Assembly (NCBI GenBank): GCA_040954595.2
Contig: JBECUI020000041.1
Coordinates: 41,106-105,105, forward strand
From: Balanoglossus misakiensis
Lineage: Eukaryota > Hemichordata
Reading direction: 5' to 3'
DNA length: 64,000 nt
Shown: positions 7,087 to 15,360 of the stretch, piece after piece
Position numbering within the stretch: position 1 is the first letter of the stretch
How the letters are laid out: every line of letters starts with the position of its first letter
Program-made: the position numbers and the translations under genes
The notes under the pieces: model-generated
What the model was told of the DNA's origin: nothing
Seen by the model: the letters and a program-made list of their open reading frames with translations, nothing else
Database searches by the model: none

Positions 7087-8447
7087 CCTCGCATCCGAAA
7101 CTCACCACAGGCCCCGTCGCTGCATCCCTGCTTCGCATCACCGGGCCGATGCTGGTGGCGATGATGGGGATGGTCGGCTTCAACATCGTCGACACATTCT
7201 TTGTCGGTAAGCTCGGGACCGATCAACTGGCCGCCATGTCCTTCACCTTCCCGGTGGTCTTCGTGATCGGCAGCCTCGCAATGGGGGTGAGCGTCGGTGC
7301 GGGTGCGCTCATATCCCGGACCATAGGCCTGAATGAACAGAAGAACGTCCGGCGCTACACCACGGACGCCCTGGTGCTGAGCCTCAGCATCGTATCGGTG
7401 ATGGTCGTGGTGGGGATGCTGACTATCGACCCCCTGTTCACGGCACTCGGTGCAAAGCCGCATCTGCTCCCTTTAATCAAAGAGTACATGCGCATTTGGT
7501 ACCTGGGTGTGCCCTTCATCGTCATCCCCATGGTGGGCAACGGCGCCATTCGTGCCACTGGCGACACGCGCACTCCAGCTGCGATCATGCTGGTTGCCGC
7601 CAGCGTGAATGTCGCACTCGATCCGCTGCTCATCTTCGGCGCCGGCCCCATTCCCGCCCTCGGTCTTCGGGGGGCCGCTCTGGCTACCGTGGGCGCCCGC
7701 GCCATGGCCTTGCTGGCAGCTCTGTACGTCCTGGGAATTCGCGAGCGGATGCTGACCTTCGCCCGCCCCACGCTGGCTGAGTTGCTGACCTCCTGGCGTG
7801 CGATTCTCTACATCGGTATGCCGGCCGCGCTGACGAACCTCATCGTCCCGGCCTCGATGGCGATGGTGACACGCCTGGTGGCCTCCTTCGGCGTCGCGGC
7901 CGTGGCTGGCTTTGGCGTTGCCACTCGTCTGGAGTTGATTCCGATCATGTTCATCAACGCCCTGGCCAGCGTGCTGGTACCCTTTGTTGGCCAGAACTGG
8001 GGAGCCGGTCGACTGGACCGTGCCAAGGCGGCGGTGCTGTTCAGCCATAGCTTTGCCATCATCGTCGGCGCCGTCGGCCTGTTGATAATGTTCATCGCGG
8101 GGGCTCCCATCGCCCGACTCTTCAACGACAACCCAGAGGTGATCAAAACGGTGCTGCTCTACGGACGAGTGGCGGGAATCGGCTGGGGGCTGCAAGGGGT
8201 GGTCGCGGTGTCGACCTCTGCCTTCAACGCGTTGAACAGGCCGCTCCCGTCCATAACGATTGCCCTGCTCCGCATGGCGGTTATCTACGTGCCCCTGGCC
8301 TGGGCCTTGTCGCAGTGGCTGGGCCTGCTGGGTGTCTTTGTCGCAGCGGCTGCGGCCAGCGTTATCGCAGGGGGGGCTGCCATCATCTGGGTGCGAGCGG
8401 TGATCGGCGGTCTCCCGAAAGAGGCGGTCACTCGAGCAGAGAGCTGA
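7083..8447 (+). CDS. MATE family efflux transporter
   Basis: This is a full-length 454-residue multidrug and toxin extrusion transporter, expected in the inner membrane with twelve helices and driven by Na+ or H+. The first lobe begins 'LLRITGPMLVAMMGMVGFNI' and 'VDTFFVGKLGTDQLAAMSFT'. The second lobe starts about residue 235 with 'ILYIGMPAALTNLIVPASMA' and includes 'VPFVGQNWGAGRLDRAK', the duplicated family motif. The start overlaps the upstream NAD(P)-binding gene by four bases. Substrate cannot be told from sequence. GC is high, like the neighbouring acquired genes. Confidence 0.93.
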   Translation: MTSHPKLTTGPVAASLLRITGPMLVAMMGMVGFNIVDTFFVGKLGTDQLAAMSFTFPVVFVIGSLAMGVSVGAGALISRTIGLNEQKNVRRYTTDALVLSLSIVSVMVVVGMLTIDPLFTALGAKPHLLPLIKEYMRIWYLGVPFIVIPMVGNGAIRATGDTRTPAAIMLVAASVNVALDPLLIFGAGPIPALGLRGAALATVGARAMALLAALYVLGIRERMLTFARPTLAELLTSWRAILYIGMPAALTNLIVPASMAMVTRLVASFGVAAVAGFGVATRLELIPIMFINALASVLVPFVGQNWGAGRLDRAKAAVLFSHSFAIIVGAVGLLIMFIAGAPIARLFNDNPEVIKTVLLYGRVAGIGWGLQGVVAVSTSAFNALNRPLPSITIALLRMAVIYVPLAWALSQWLGLLGVFVAAAAASVIAGGAAIIWVRAVIGGLPKEAVTRAES

Positions 8448-8451
8448 AGCA

Positions 8452-8637
8452 GATCTGGACATCGATTCCTCAGGCGACGTCCTCGCTGGCGCCGCGAAGG
8501 TCCTCCTCCTGCCAGGGGCGAATCGGGAGCTTATTGAACGCAGGAATGCTATGCTGGGACTGTCTTTGGAAGATTTGCTCAAGGAGAAGCTGAGGGCTAT
8601 GCAGTCTTCTGCCGCAGAGACCTTGGAGTGGGCTTAA
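8452..8637 (+). other. Unassigned open frame after MATE gene
   Basis: A 61-codon stretch reads 'LLPGANRELIERRNAMLGLS', 'LEDLLKEKLRAMQSSAAETL' and ends at TAA 8635. It has no start codon of its own and is out of frame with MATE. Its hydrophilic helical character suggests the tail of a lost gene. It converges on and overlaps by four bases the stop of the EamA gene. Confidence 0.25.
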
Positions 8638-9539
8638 GACGAAGGGGGGATTTTTGTCTTTTTTTTAATGAGACTGAAGTTGCTTTCCGAGAGAATAACG
8701 GACCCGATGATGATGATTCCTCCGATGATTAAGTTGACGCTTAAGAGTTCAAATCCCAATATAATGGAGAAAAAACTGCCCCACAGCCCTTCGGTGGATA
8801 AGATGATGGCTGTTTTGGCGGCGGTGGTTTTTTTTTGGGCACGGGTTTGAAAAAGAAAACAGAGGCAGGTACTGAAGAGGGCCAAATAGATGATGGGGAA
8901 AATCCCTGCAGAAAAATCTGCGGCGGAAAAAGAGCCTCTGTCTCCAAGGAAGAGTACCAGCAGAGACAGGATGGCGGCCATGGCCATTTGAAGAAACGTA
9001 AGGATGCGGTAATCCATTACTTTTGCGGTGATGTCCAGGTAGGAGAGGTGCACAGCAAATAAAAAGGCACACAGTAAGGTCAGGGAGTCTCCTAAAGAGA
9101 AACGAAAGCCTGATTGCCGGGAATAGGTAAGAAGGGCTATGCCGAACATACAGCTTGCCGCCAAAAAGAAAACTTTAAGGGGGGGGCGTTTCCTTAAAAA
9201 GACCCAGGTAATAAAGGGTACCATGATAACGTTTGTGGCGGTTATAAAAGCGTTGTTAGACGGGGTTGTATAAAGAAGTCCTTGTGTTTGGGAAAAAAAG
9301 GCGAGGAATAAAAGCGTGCCTGCGCCGCCGCCTTGTATAAGATCCTTGCGGGTTATTTTTTTTAGCTGTTTAAAAAATACAAGTCCCAAAATTACTGTGG
9401 CGAGGGAAAACCGCATAGCCATAATCAGACTGGTGCTCATATTACTGTCTATGGCGTACTGTGTGGCGATAAAACCGGAGCCCCAAATCATGGCCACAAG
9501 TAAGAGAGATATGTCAGCTTTTAAGGTTGTCTTTTTCAT
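8634..9539 (-). CDS. EamA/DMT family transporter
   Basis: This complete 301-residue drug/metabolite-superfamily permease has ten predicted membrane helices in two EamA repeats. The first runs about residues 10-140: 'LLLVAMIWGSGFIATQYAID', 'TSLIMAMRFSLATVILGLVF', 'TPSNNAFITATNVIMVPFIT'. The second runs about 150-290: 'GDSLTLLCAFLFAVHLSYLD', 'TAIILSTEGLWGSFFSIILG'. The tail 'KKKTKIPPSS' is cytoplasmic. The substrate is unknown. The composition is AT-richer than the preceding MATE region, so it is more likely part of the resident genome. It is convergent with the remnant at 8452-8637. Confidence 0.92.
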   Translation of the reverse strand: MKKTTLKADISLLLVAMIWGSGFIATQYAIDSNMSTSLIMAMRFSLATVILGLVFFKQLKKITRKDLIQGGGAGTLLFLAFFSQTQGLLYTTPSNNAFITATNVIMVPFITWVFLRKRPPLKVFFLAASCMFGIALLTYSRQSGFRFSLGDSLTLLCAFLFAVHLSYLDITAKVMDYRILTFLQMAMAAILSLLVLFLGDRGSFSAADFSAGIFPIIYLALFSTCLCFLFQTRAQKKTTAAKTAIILSTEGLWGSFFSIILGFELLSVNLIIGGIIIIGSVILSESNFSLIKKKTKIPPSS

Positions 9540-9940
9540 AGGGCTTTTCTTGTTAATGGTTATTTTCCGGGTTAATGCAGCAGGATTAGCCGGATGTTTT
9601 TTATGCCTCTTTTCCCTGAGTGTTTATGGCTCTCAACAGTGGGGTGATCATAGTGTTATTGGACTCTTGTGTCAAACTTTTCCGTCCTTATTTTTCCAGC
9701 ACTTTTTTTGGGGGGGCTAGCAAGTAAAAGCAACCTGTTCTTCGGCGAGCAGAGGTTGTTGCTCAGAAAATCCGGGCGAGCTTAGCCCTGGGGCTTTTGT
9801 TTGGCCAGGAATCGCAGCCTTTTGCGAGCACCGCCTCAAGTGAGCAGGGCCCCTTGGTTTACACAGCTCAGGCTGGCGATGATCTTCTTGACAGCGCATT
9901 TCAACTCCTGATAATCTTTTTAAGGAGGAAACGGGTTTGA
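9540..9940. other. Intergenic region
   Basis: No gene is recognised. It holds the EamA upstream region, a T/G homopolymer stretch near 9705-9717 and, at its right end, the AAGGAGG ribosome site of the next gene about 12 bases before its ATG. Confidence 0.4.
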
Positions 9941-10571
9941 ATGGCGGCTCTTTCGGTCGAGAAACTCTACGAGAAGCACTACGCAGGCGACAAGGCGCGG
10001 CGCAGCTTCTTCGATGTCATCGCCGCTTGGCGCCAACCGAAGAGAGTCCTCTACCCCGGCAGCTTCATCCACGTGACCTCCTCCCTCGTGTTTCCCTCGG
10101 TCGTATACGTGGACAACGACCGCAACGCCAAACGCTTCTTCTCCGAGATGGACGATGTCCTTTCCTTTGTGCTCCGCCACAAGGTCTACAGCGAGACACC
10201 GGAGGTGGTGTTTCATGGTTCGAGCTATGAGGCCAACATCCCCGAGCCGGAGGGCTCCTTCGATCTGCTCATCTCCCTTTACGCCGGCTTCATCTCGAAG
10301 CCCTGCAAGCTCTACCTGAAGTGCGGCGGCATCCTCCGAGGTAAACAACAGCCACGGTGATGCAGGACTCGCCTCCATCGATCCCGACTACATGTTCATC
10401 GGGGTGCTTCAAGGACACGGTGATCGGCTTCGCGTGGTAGAGGAGAACCTCCATGCCTACTTCAAGCCAAAAAAGGAAACGAAGGTGACCGAAGAGCTGC
10501 TGCGCAAGCTGAACCGGGGCATTGGCTACACCCAGACGGCGCCCGGCTACTTGTTCAAGAGGGTGCTCTAG
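9941..10571 (+). pseudogene. Conserved hypothetical protein, possibly methyltransferase-like, frameshifted
   Basis: ATG 9941 starts 'MAALSVEKLYEKHYAGDKAR'. The text 'RVLYPGSFIHVTSSLVFPSV' and 'VYVDNDRNAKRFFSE' looks like the glycine/acidic loops of a Rossmann SAM-binding fold (VLYPGS...VxVDND). 'GSFDLLISLYAGFISKPCKL' would be the following strand. Near 10341 the frame shifts: the second half 'DYMFIGVLQGHGDRLRVVEE' and '[20 protein letters not shown]' continues one frame away to TAG 10569. Restored length would be about 209 residues. I recognise it only as a conserved hypothetical; the methyltransferase idea rests on fold-like motifs. Confidence 0.6.
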
Positions 10572-10695
10572 GCATTGGCCCGGCAGCCTCAACGAGCTAG
10601 CAGCGCTTCGGTCGCTGCCCACAGCTTTTTGGCAAGCTTCTCCTATTGAACTCGGCAGTGGAGCTGGGCTAGAATTGCCTTGCTGGGAGGCTTCG

Positions 10696-11046
10696 ATGGC
10701 ACAGCACAAGATATTTGCGATGACTTTTGCCAAGGTCTATCCCCTCTACGTTCAAAAGGCTGAACGCAAGGGCCGCACGAAGGAAGAGGTTGACCGGATC
10801 ATCTGTTGGCTAACGGGGTATGAGCAATCTGGGCTGCAGAAGCACATTGAGCAGGAAAACGACTTCAAAACCTTCTTTACCCAAGCGCCGAGGATTCACC
10901 CCAAAGCCTCGCTCATCAAAGGCAGCGTCTGTGGTGTGCGCGTGGAAGACATTGAGGACCCGCTGATGCAGAAGATACGCTACCTGGATAAGCTCATCGA
11001 CGAACTTGCCAAGGGCAAGGCTATCGAGAAGATCTTGCGGCAATAG
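10696..11046 (+). CDS. DUF2200 family protein
   Basis: This 116-residue protein starts at ATG 10696, five bases after GGGAGG. It matches DUF2200 along its full length: '[20 protein letters not shown]', '[20 protein letters not shown]', '[20 protein letters not shown]', '[20 protein letters not shown]' and '[19 protein letters not shown]'. Function is unknown; members are small cytoplasmic alpha-helical proteins scattered across bacteria, often near other accessory genes. All conserved blocks are present, so it is probably intact. Confidence 0.9.
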   Translation: MAQHKIFAMTFAKVYPLYVQKAERKGRTKEEVDRIICWLTGYEQSGLQKHIEQENDFKTFFTQAPRIHPKASLIKGSVCGVRVEDIEDPLMQKIRYLDKLIDELAKGKAIEKILRQ

Positions 11047-11637
11047 CCCCCACCTGAAGCTCCGTTTCAAACGGTCACGCCGCCATCTTCATCCCCAACA
11101 TGACTTTGAATCCTCATATTCTAAAAGCTAGGGGGCGTGGAGTTTTGCATTCGCTCGCTCGGACAAGGGCGGGGCTTAGCTCATTTTTGGCTCAGACCGA
11201 ATCCTAACAGGAAATCCAGGCCGCTCGACGAACTGCCCTCATCGCAGGTTAGGGCCTCATTGATGGACGAGGTGGATGTCAACGCTACAATAAGAGAGAT
11301 GGAGGTCAGTCTATGGGAATAAAATTTAATCTGATCGGGCTGTTCATCGGGACCTCACACGAATGTGAATGGCCAAACAATTTGACCACCAACCAAGTGC
11401 AGCCCCTCGCTCTGGGTATGCTGCGGTGATCAGCACTCTAAAAGGGGGTGCTGCGTCAGCTTCTTTGAAGACATGGGCCTTCACGTGGCCTAGCTTTACG
11501 CCCATAATCTGCAACAGACCATCGGGATTGTCGAGGTCGACCTTTACACAACGTGACAGCGTGGAGATTGGCTTTAGACAAACTCTGGGATCTGTGATCG
11601 GATTAGAGATGTGAAAAAAATAATAAACAATGGTGAA
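11047..11637. other. Intergenic region with an unassigned open frame
   Basis: No known gene is found. On the reverse strand a frame is open from about 11637 to TGA at 11346-11344 and reads 'VDLDNPDGLLQIMGVKLGHV' and 'FRVLITAAYPERGAALGWWS', which looks coding, but it lacks a start codon and I cannot name it. It may be another remnant. Confidence 0.3.
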
Positions 11638-12291
11638 ATGATGACAGGAGTGAAAAAAGACGAGCAGAAGATCAGCACCGCTGACACCGCCAGTAGAGCC
11701 CTATGGGACAAAAAGTTTTCCACCAGCGAATACGCCTACGGCCAGGCCCCTAACGACTTTCTCGCCAGCCGCTACACCGCCATTAACAAGGGGAGAGTGC
11801 TGTGCTTGGCCGAAGGCGAAGGCCGAAACGCAGTCTTCCTAGCCCAGCAAGGCTACGAGGTAACAGCTGTTGACATCTCTCCGGTTGGTATCCAGAAGGC
11901 CCGGAAGCTCGCTAAAGAGCGCAGCGTCGAGGTTGAATTCATCTGTGCAGACCTCGCTGTCTACAACTTAGGTGAGTCAAGCTGGGACGGGATTGTCTCC
12001 ATCTTCTGTCACCTGCCGCCGCTGATCCGCAAGGATCTTCATCGACGCGTCATGCAGGCCCTCGCAGCGGATGCTGTCTTCTTGCTCGAGGCCTATAGAC
12101 CCGAGCAGCTGACATTCGGGACTGGCGGCCCACCGACGGCAGAGCTGATGATGACGATGGAATCCATAGTTCGAGAACTCCCCAATCTGCACTTCGAGCA
12201 TCTTGTTCAGCTCGAGCGAGAAATCATTGAGGGCCGCCACCACTCGGGCTTGTCTTCGGTCATTCAGGTGATTGCACGGCGCTGGAGATAA
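11638..12291 (+). CDS. Class I SAM-dependent methyltransferase
   Basis: This is a 217-residue protein if started at ATG 11638 (an adjacent ATG at 11641 and a GTG at 11611 are alternatives; none has a strong ribosome site). Motif I is 'RVLCLAEGEGRNAVFLAQQG', where E-x-G-x-G-R-N is typical of the TehB/SmtA-like Methyltransf_25 group. Motif Post I is 'YEVTAVDISPVGIQKARKLA', followed by 'VEVEFICADLAVYNL' and 'WDGIVSIFCHLPP'. The N-terminal 'RALWDKKFSTSEYAYGQAPN' and 'DFLASRY' is characteristic of this small-molecule methyltransferase subgroup. It is intact; the substrate is unknown. Confidence 0.88.
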   Translation: MMTGVKKDEQKISTADTASRALWDKKFSTSEYAYGQAPNDFLASRYTAINKGRVLCLAEGEGRNAVFLAQQGYEVTAVDISPVGIQKARKLAKERSVEVEFICADLAVYNLGESSWDGIVSIFCHLPPLIRKDLHRRVMQALAADAVFLLEAYRPEQLTFGTGGPPTAELMMTMESIVRELPNLHFEHLVQLEREIIEGRHHSGLSSVIQVIARRWR

Positions 12292-12319
12292 GCAAAATCC
12301 AAGTCTACTCTAACCGTTT

Positions 12320-13392
12320 GAAAGCAGGGATATCCAACTTCTTCAACGGATCTTTCCCGGTGTTTATAACGCTCAATAATTGCTGTTGCAGATGGAAGAC
12401 GAAGTAGGGACAGGTCGCGACCTGTCCCTACTTTCAATTTAACTCTTGAAAGCAGGGATATCCAACTTCTTCAACGGATCTTTCCCGGTGTTTATAACGC
12501 TCAATAATTGCTGTTGCAGATGGAAGACGAAGTAGGGACAGGTCGCTGCCGAAGTAAGGACAGGTCGCGACCTGTCCCTACTTTCAATTTGACTCTTGAA
12601 AGCAGGGATATCCAACTTCTTCAACGGATCTTTCCCGGTGTTTATAACGCTCAATAATTGCTGTTGCAAATGGAAGACGAAGTAGGGACAGGTCGCTGCC
12701 GAAGTAGGGACAGGTCGCGACCTGTCCCTACTCTCAATTTAACTCTTGAAAGCAGGGATATCCAACTTCTTCAACGGATCTTTCCCGGTGTTTATAACGC
12801 TCAATAATTGCTGTTGCAAATGGAAGACGAAGTAGGGACAGGTCGCTGCCGAAGTAGGGACATGTCGCGACCTGTCCCTACTTTCAATTTAACTCTTGAA
12901 AGTAGGGATATCCAACTTCTTCAACGGATCTTTCCCGGCGTTTATTACGCTCAATAATTGCTGTTGCAAATGGAAGACGAAGTAGGGACAGGTCGCTGCC
13001 GAAGTAAGGACAGGTCGCGACCTGTCCCTACTTTCAATTTGACTCTTGAAAGCAGGGATATCCAACTTCTTCAACGGATCTTTCCTGGTGTTTATAACGC
13101 TCAATAATTGCTGTTGCAAATGGAAGACGAAGTAGGGACAGGTCGCGACCTGTCCTTACTTTCAATTTGACTCTTGAAAGCAGGGATATCCAACTTCTTC
13201 AACGGATCTTTCCCGGTGTTTATAACGCTCAATAATTGCTGTTGCAAATGGAAGACGAAGTAGGGACAGGTCGCGACCTGTCCCTACTTTCAATTTGACT
13301 CTTGAAAGCAGGGATATCCAACTTCTTCAACGGATCTTTCCCGGCGTTTATTACGCTCAATAATTGCTGTTGCAAATGGAAGACGAAGTTTG
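12320..13392 (-). repeat. Tandem array of IS256 transposase fragment plus palindrome
   Basis: Eight copies of a segment begin with GAAAGCAGGGATATCCAACT at 12320, 12448, 12598, 12748, 12898, 13048, 13176 and 13304. Unit length is 128 or 150 bp. Each unit is a reverse-strand piece of the IS256 transposase ('LDIPAFKS' then 'LPFATAIIERYKHRERSVEE') split by the 28-bp palindrome seen at 1361-1388. The 150-bp units carry an extra 22-bp copy of half the palindrome region. Divergence between units is only a few bases. No intact gene is encoded. Confidence 0.9.
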
Positions 13393-13434
13393 ACGGCACC
13401 GTGAAGCCTCATCCTTTCCACAGCACCACCATGA

Positions 13435-13465
13435 AGCAGGCTCATCCAGGAGGGATGAGCCTGCT
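13435..13465 (+). terminator. Strong hairpin, terminator-like
   Basis: AGCAGGCTCATCC pairs exactly with GGATGAGCCTGCT across a five-base loop. It is followed only by TTG rather than a long T-run. It lies between the repeat array and the nuclease gene. Confidence 0.45.
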
Positions 13466-13678
13466 TTGTGCTCAATTTCTACAAGCAAGCATGCCCCCCT
13501 TTGAGACTCTCGAAAAGGTCGGCCATCTCGAGATGCACTGAGAGAGCTTGTGAGGGAACCGTCATGGCTATATACTTCACCACAAGAACAGAATCTATTC
13601 CATTGGAATGAAAACGATAAAGTTCTGTGCGTATTGCTGGATGAATTGCAGAATCACAACGAAAGGGAGGAGACCTTA

Positions 13679-14944
13679 ATGTTCAAATTCATTCATGCCG
13701 CCGATATTCACTTGGACAGTCCCTTACGCGGATTGTCCAGGTACGAATCGGCTCCCGCCGAATCCATTCGCAACGCCTGTCGACGGGCATTGGAAAATCT
13801 TGTGGACCTCGCAATAGAGGAAGAAGTGGCCTTTATCCTCTTGGCCGGTGATCTGTATGACGGCGACTGGAAAGACTACAGCACAGGCATATTTCTGAGC
13901 AAACAGATAGGGCGCTTGGGGCAGCACAATATCCAAGTATTCTCAGTATACGGAAACCACGATGCGGAAAATCGAATGACAAAATCCCTGAATAGCCCCT
14001 CAAACATGAAAATATTCTCTTCAAAGAAGGTTGAAACGGTCAAATTACATGACCTCGGCGTGGCGATTCATGGGCGCAGCTTTCCAAACCAACATGTGGA
14101 TGAAAACTTGACTACGGAATTCTGCACTGCCGAAAAGGGACTTTTCAATATTGGGCTATTGCACACAAGCCTCGACGGTCGCCAAGGCCATGCCAATTAT
14201 GCACCGTGCTCATTGGATGACCTTCGTTCCAAGGGATACCAATACTGGGCCTTGGGGCACATACACAAACAGGAAATTGTTGAAGAAGAGCCTCACGTGA
14301 TCTTCCCCGGTTGCATCCAAGGCCGCCATATTCGCGAAGCAGGTGCCAAGGGCTGTGTCCTTGTCTCTGTTGATGACGGTGCTGTTTCCGAATTCAAAAG
14401 AATATCCCTGGATGTCTTGCGATGGTCCCTCTGCAATATCGACATAACCGACGTCGATGAAATGCGCGAGGTTTTAGAACGAGTCAGGAAAGGCATTGTT
14501 CAAGAAAGAGCGTCGGCTGAAGATAGACCTCTTGCTATGCGGATACGCTTGCAGGGCGCTACCAAGATAGCGGATGAACTCGCTGCCTACCCTGAAAAGC
14601 TTGAACAGCAAATCAAGGCTCTTGGTGCCGAAACCGCCGGAGAGGATCTGTGGATTGAGCGAATAGAGAATTCAACTACCGGCAAACTTGATTTGGAAAC
14701 CACATTGGCTGACGACAATGTCATGGGGGCATTGCTCAAAGAGATTCTCAATATCAGCAAGGGCACTGACGATGTTGACGGACTGAAAGACAAAATTGCG
14801 GAACTCAGACAAAAAGCTCCATCCGAAGCCTTGGGCAGCAACTCCATTGTAAACCTGGATGACGAGCAAACCCTCCATCGAATTGTTGAAGAAGCAAAGC
14901 ACATGTTAATCGGTAGGTTACTGACGGTTGGAGGTGCACAATGA
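13679..14944 (+). CDS. DNA repair exonuclease, SbcD/YhaO-like
   Basis: This 421-residue calcineurin-type metallophosphoesterase is expected to be the nuclease partner of the SbcC/YhaN-like ATPase (Mre11-Rad50 type) in DNA end processing. ATG 13679 follows GGGAGGAG, which decides it over the upstream ATG at 13550. Metal motifs in order are D9/H11 in 'HAADIHLD', 57-61 'GDLYD', 92-95 'GNHD', then 'LLHTS' and 'GHIHK'. The C-terminal third carries the YhaO-type capping region. The stop overlaps an ATG (ATGA) that begins a truncated sbcC copy. The intact partner now lies 32 kb away at 46901. Confidence 0.92.
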   Translation: MFKFIHAADIHLDSPLRGLSRYESAPAESIRNACRRALENLVDLAIEEEVAFILLAGDLYDGDWKDYSTGIFLSKQIGRLGQHNIQVFSVYGNHDAENRMTKSLNSPSNMKIFSSKKVETVKLHDLGVAIHGRSFPNQHVDENLTTEFCTAEKGLFNIGLLHTSLDGRQGHANYAPCSLDDLRSKGYQYWALGHIHKQEIVEEEPHVIFPGCIQGRHIREAGAKGCVLVSVDDGAVSEFKRISLDVLRWSLCNIDITDVDEMREVLERVRKGIVQERASAEDRPLAMRIRLQGATKIADELAAYPEKLEQQIKALGAETAGEDLWIERIENSTTGKLDLETTLADDNVMGALLKEILNISKGTDDVDGLKDKIAELRQKAPSEALGSNSIVNLDDEQTLHRIVEEAKHMLIGRLLTVGGAQ

Positions 14945-15079
14945 GAATAAACCAGTCTTGACCTGCTTGCTTATAATCCATTCACAAAGCAATCCTTAGA
15001 CCTTGCTGATAGCGGCTCTGGATTACATCTCCTATACGGTAACAACGAAGCCGGTAAAAGCACTTCGCTTCGAGCCCTT
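14854..15079 (+). repeat. Left copy of ~225-bp direct repeat (sbcD end / sbcC start)
   Basis: This segment is closely repeated at 46815-47038 with scattered substitutions and small indels. It contains the last 30 codons of the sbcD-like gene and the first 46 codons of the sbcC-like gene. In this copy the sbcD end is intact and the sbcC start is broken; the other copy has the opposite pattern. The two copies bracket the lipoprotein island. Confidence 0.9.
14941..15079 (+). pseudogene. SbcC/YhaN-like ATPase, 5' fragment
   Basis: The fragment matches the start of the gene at 46901, including the codons for the Walker A loop 'EAGKST'. It begins ATGAGAATAAACCAGTC and, because of a one-base insertion relative to the intact copy, stops after five codons. 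It ends abruptly at 15079, where sequence of the lipoprotein family begins. Confidence 0.85.
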
Positions 15080-15084
15080 CATCT

Positions 15085-15183
15085 ATAGATAAGGATCATG
15101 ATGACTCGGGTATTTTCTTAGGTACAGGCCCAGGGGGGGCTTCTGATGATCGTATAATGCACACAATAAGGTTTAAAAGTGCC
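15085..15183 (+). pseudogene. Fragment of the tandem lipoprotein family
   Basis: About 100 bp resemble 19395-19495 in the family member at 19180-19718 (GATGACTCGGGTATTTTCTT against GATGATTCGGGGTATTTCCT, then ATAATGCACACAATAAGGTT against ATAATGTACAAAATAAGGTT). The following ~125 bp (15184-15310) repeat the intergenic sequence at 19041-19170. This is a truncated copy from the array to the right. Confidence 0.65.
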
Positions 15184-15360
15184 CCACGGCCAGCACTGCA
15201 GAAAGAAACCCCAAGGCGAAGAAGCTGAAGTCCCCTCCCCGTCAGCAAGAGAAATCTCCTCCTTAGCCTTGTTTTTTTCTGTAATCTATGATATATTATG
15301 CTCATATTGCTAGTGTAGTATATTGGTAATGATAAAGCAGACTTTCAAGGGAGGTCACGC

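Noticed and set aside
7473-8582. Long reverse-strand open frame opposite the MATE gene
   Set aside because: Composition rich in R, H, Q and G is typical of antisense shadow in high-GC genes; the MATE protein on the other strand is clear.
1726-12291. Series of small genes of mixed function resembling an integron cassette array
   Set aside because: No integrase and no convincing attC core sites (GTTRRRY / RYYYAAC pairs with dyads) were found between the genes; several genes overlap, which cassettes do not do.
12320-13392. Regular repeats reminiscent of a CRISPR array
   Set aside because: Units are 128/150 bp with no unique spacers; each unit is a transposase fragment plus palindrome.
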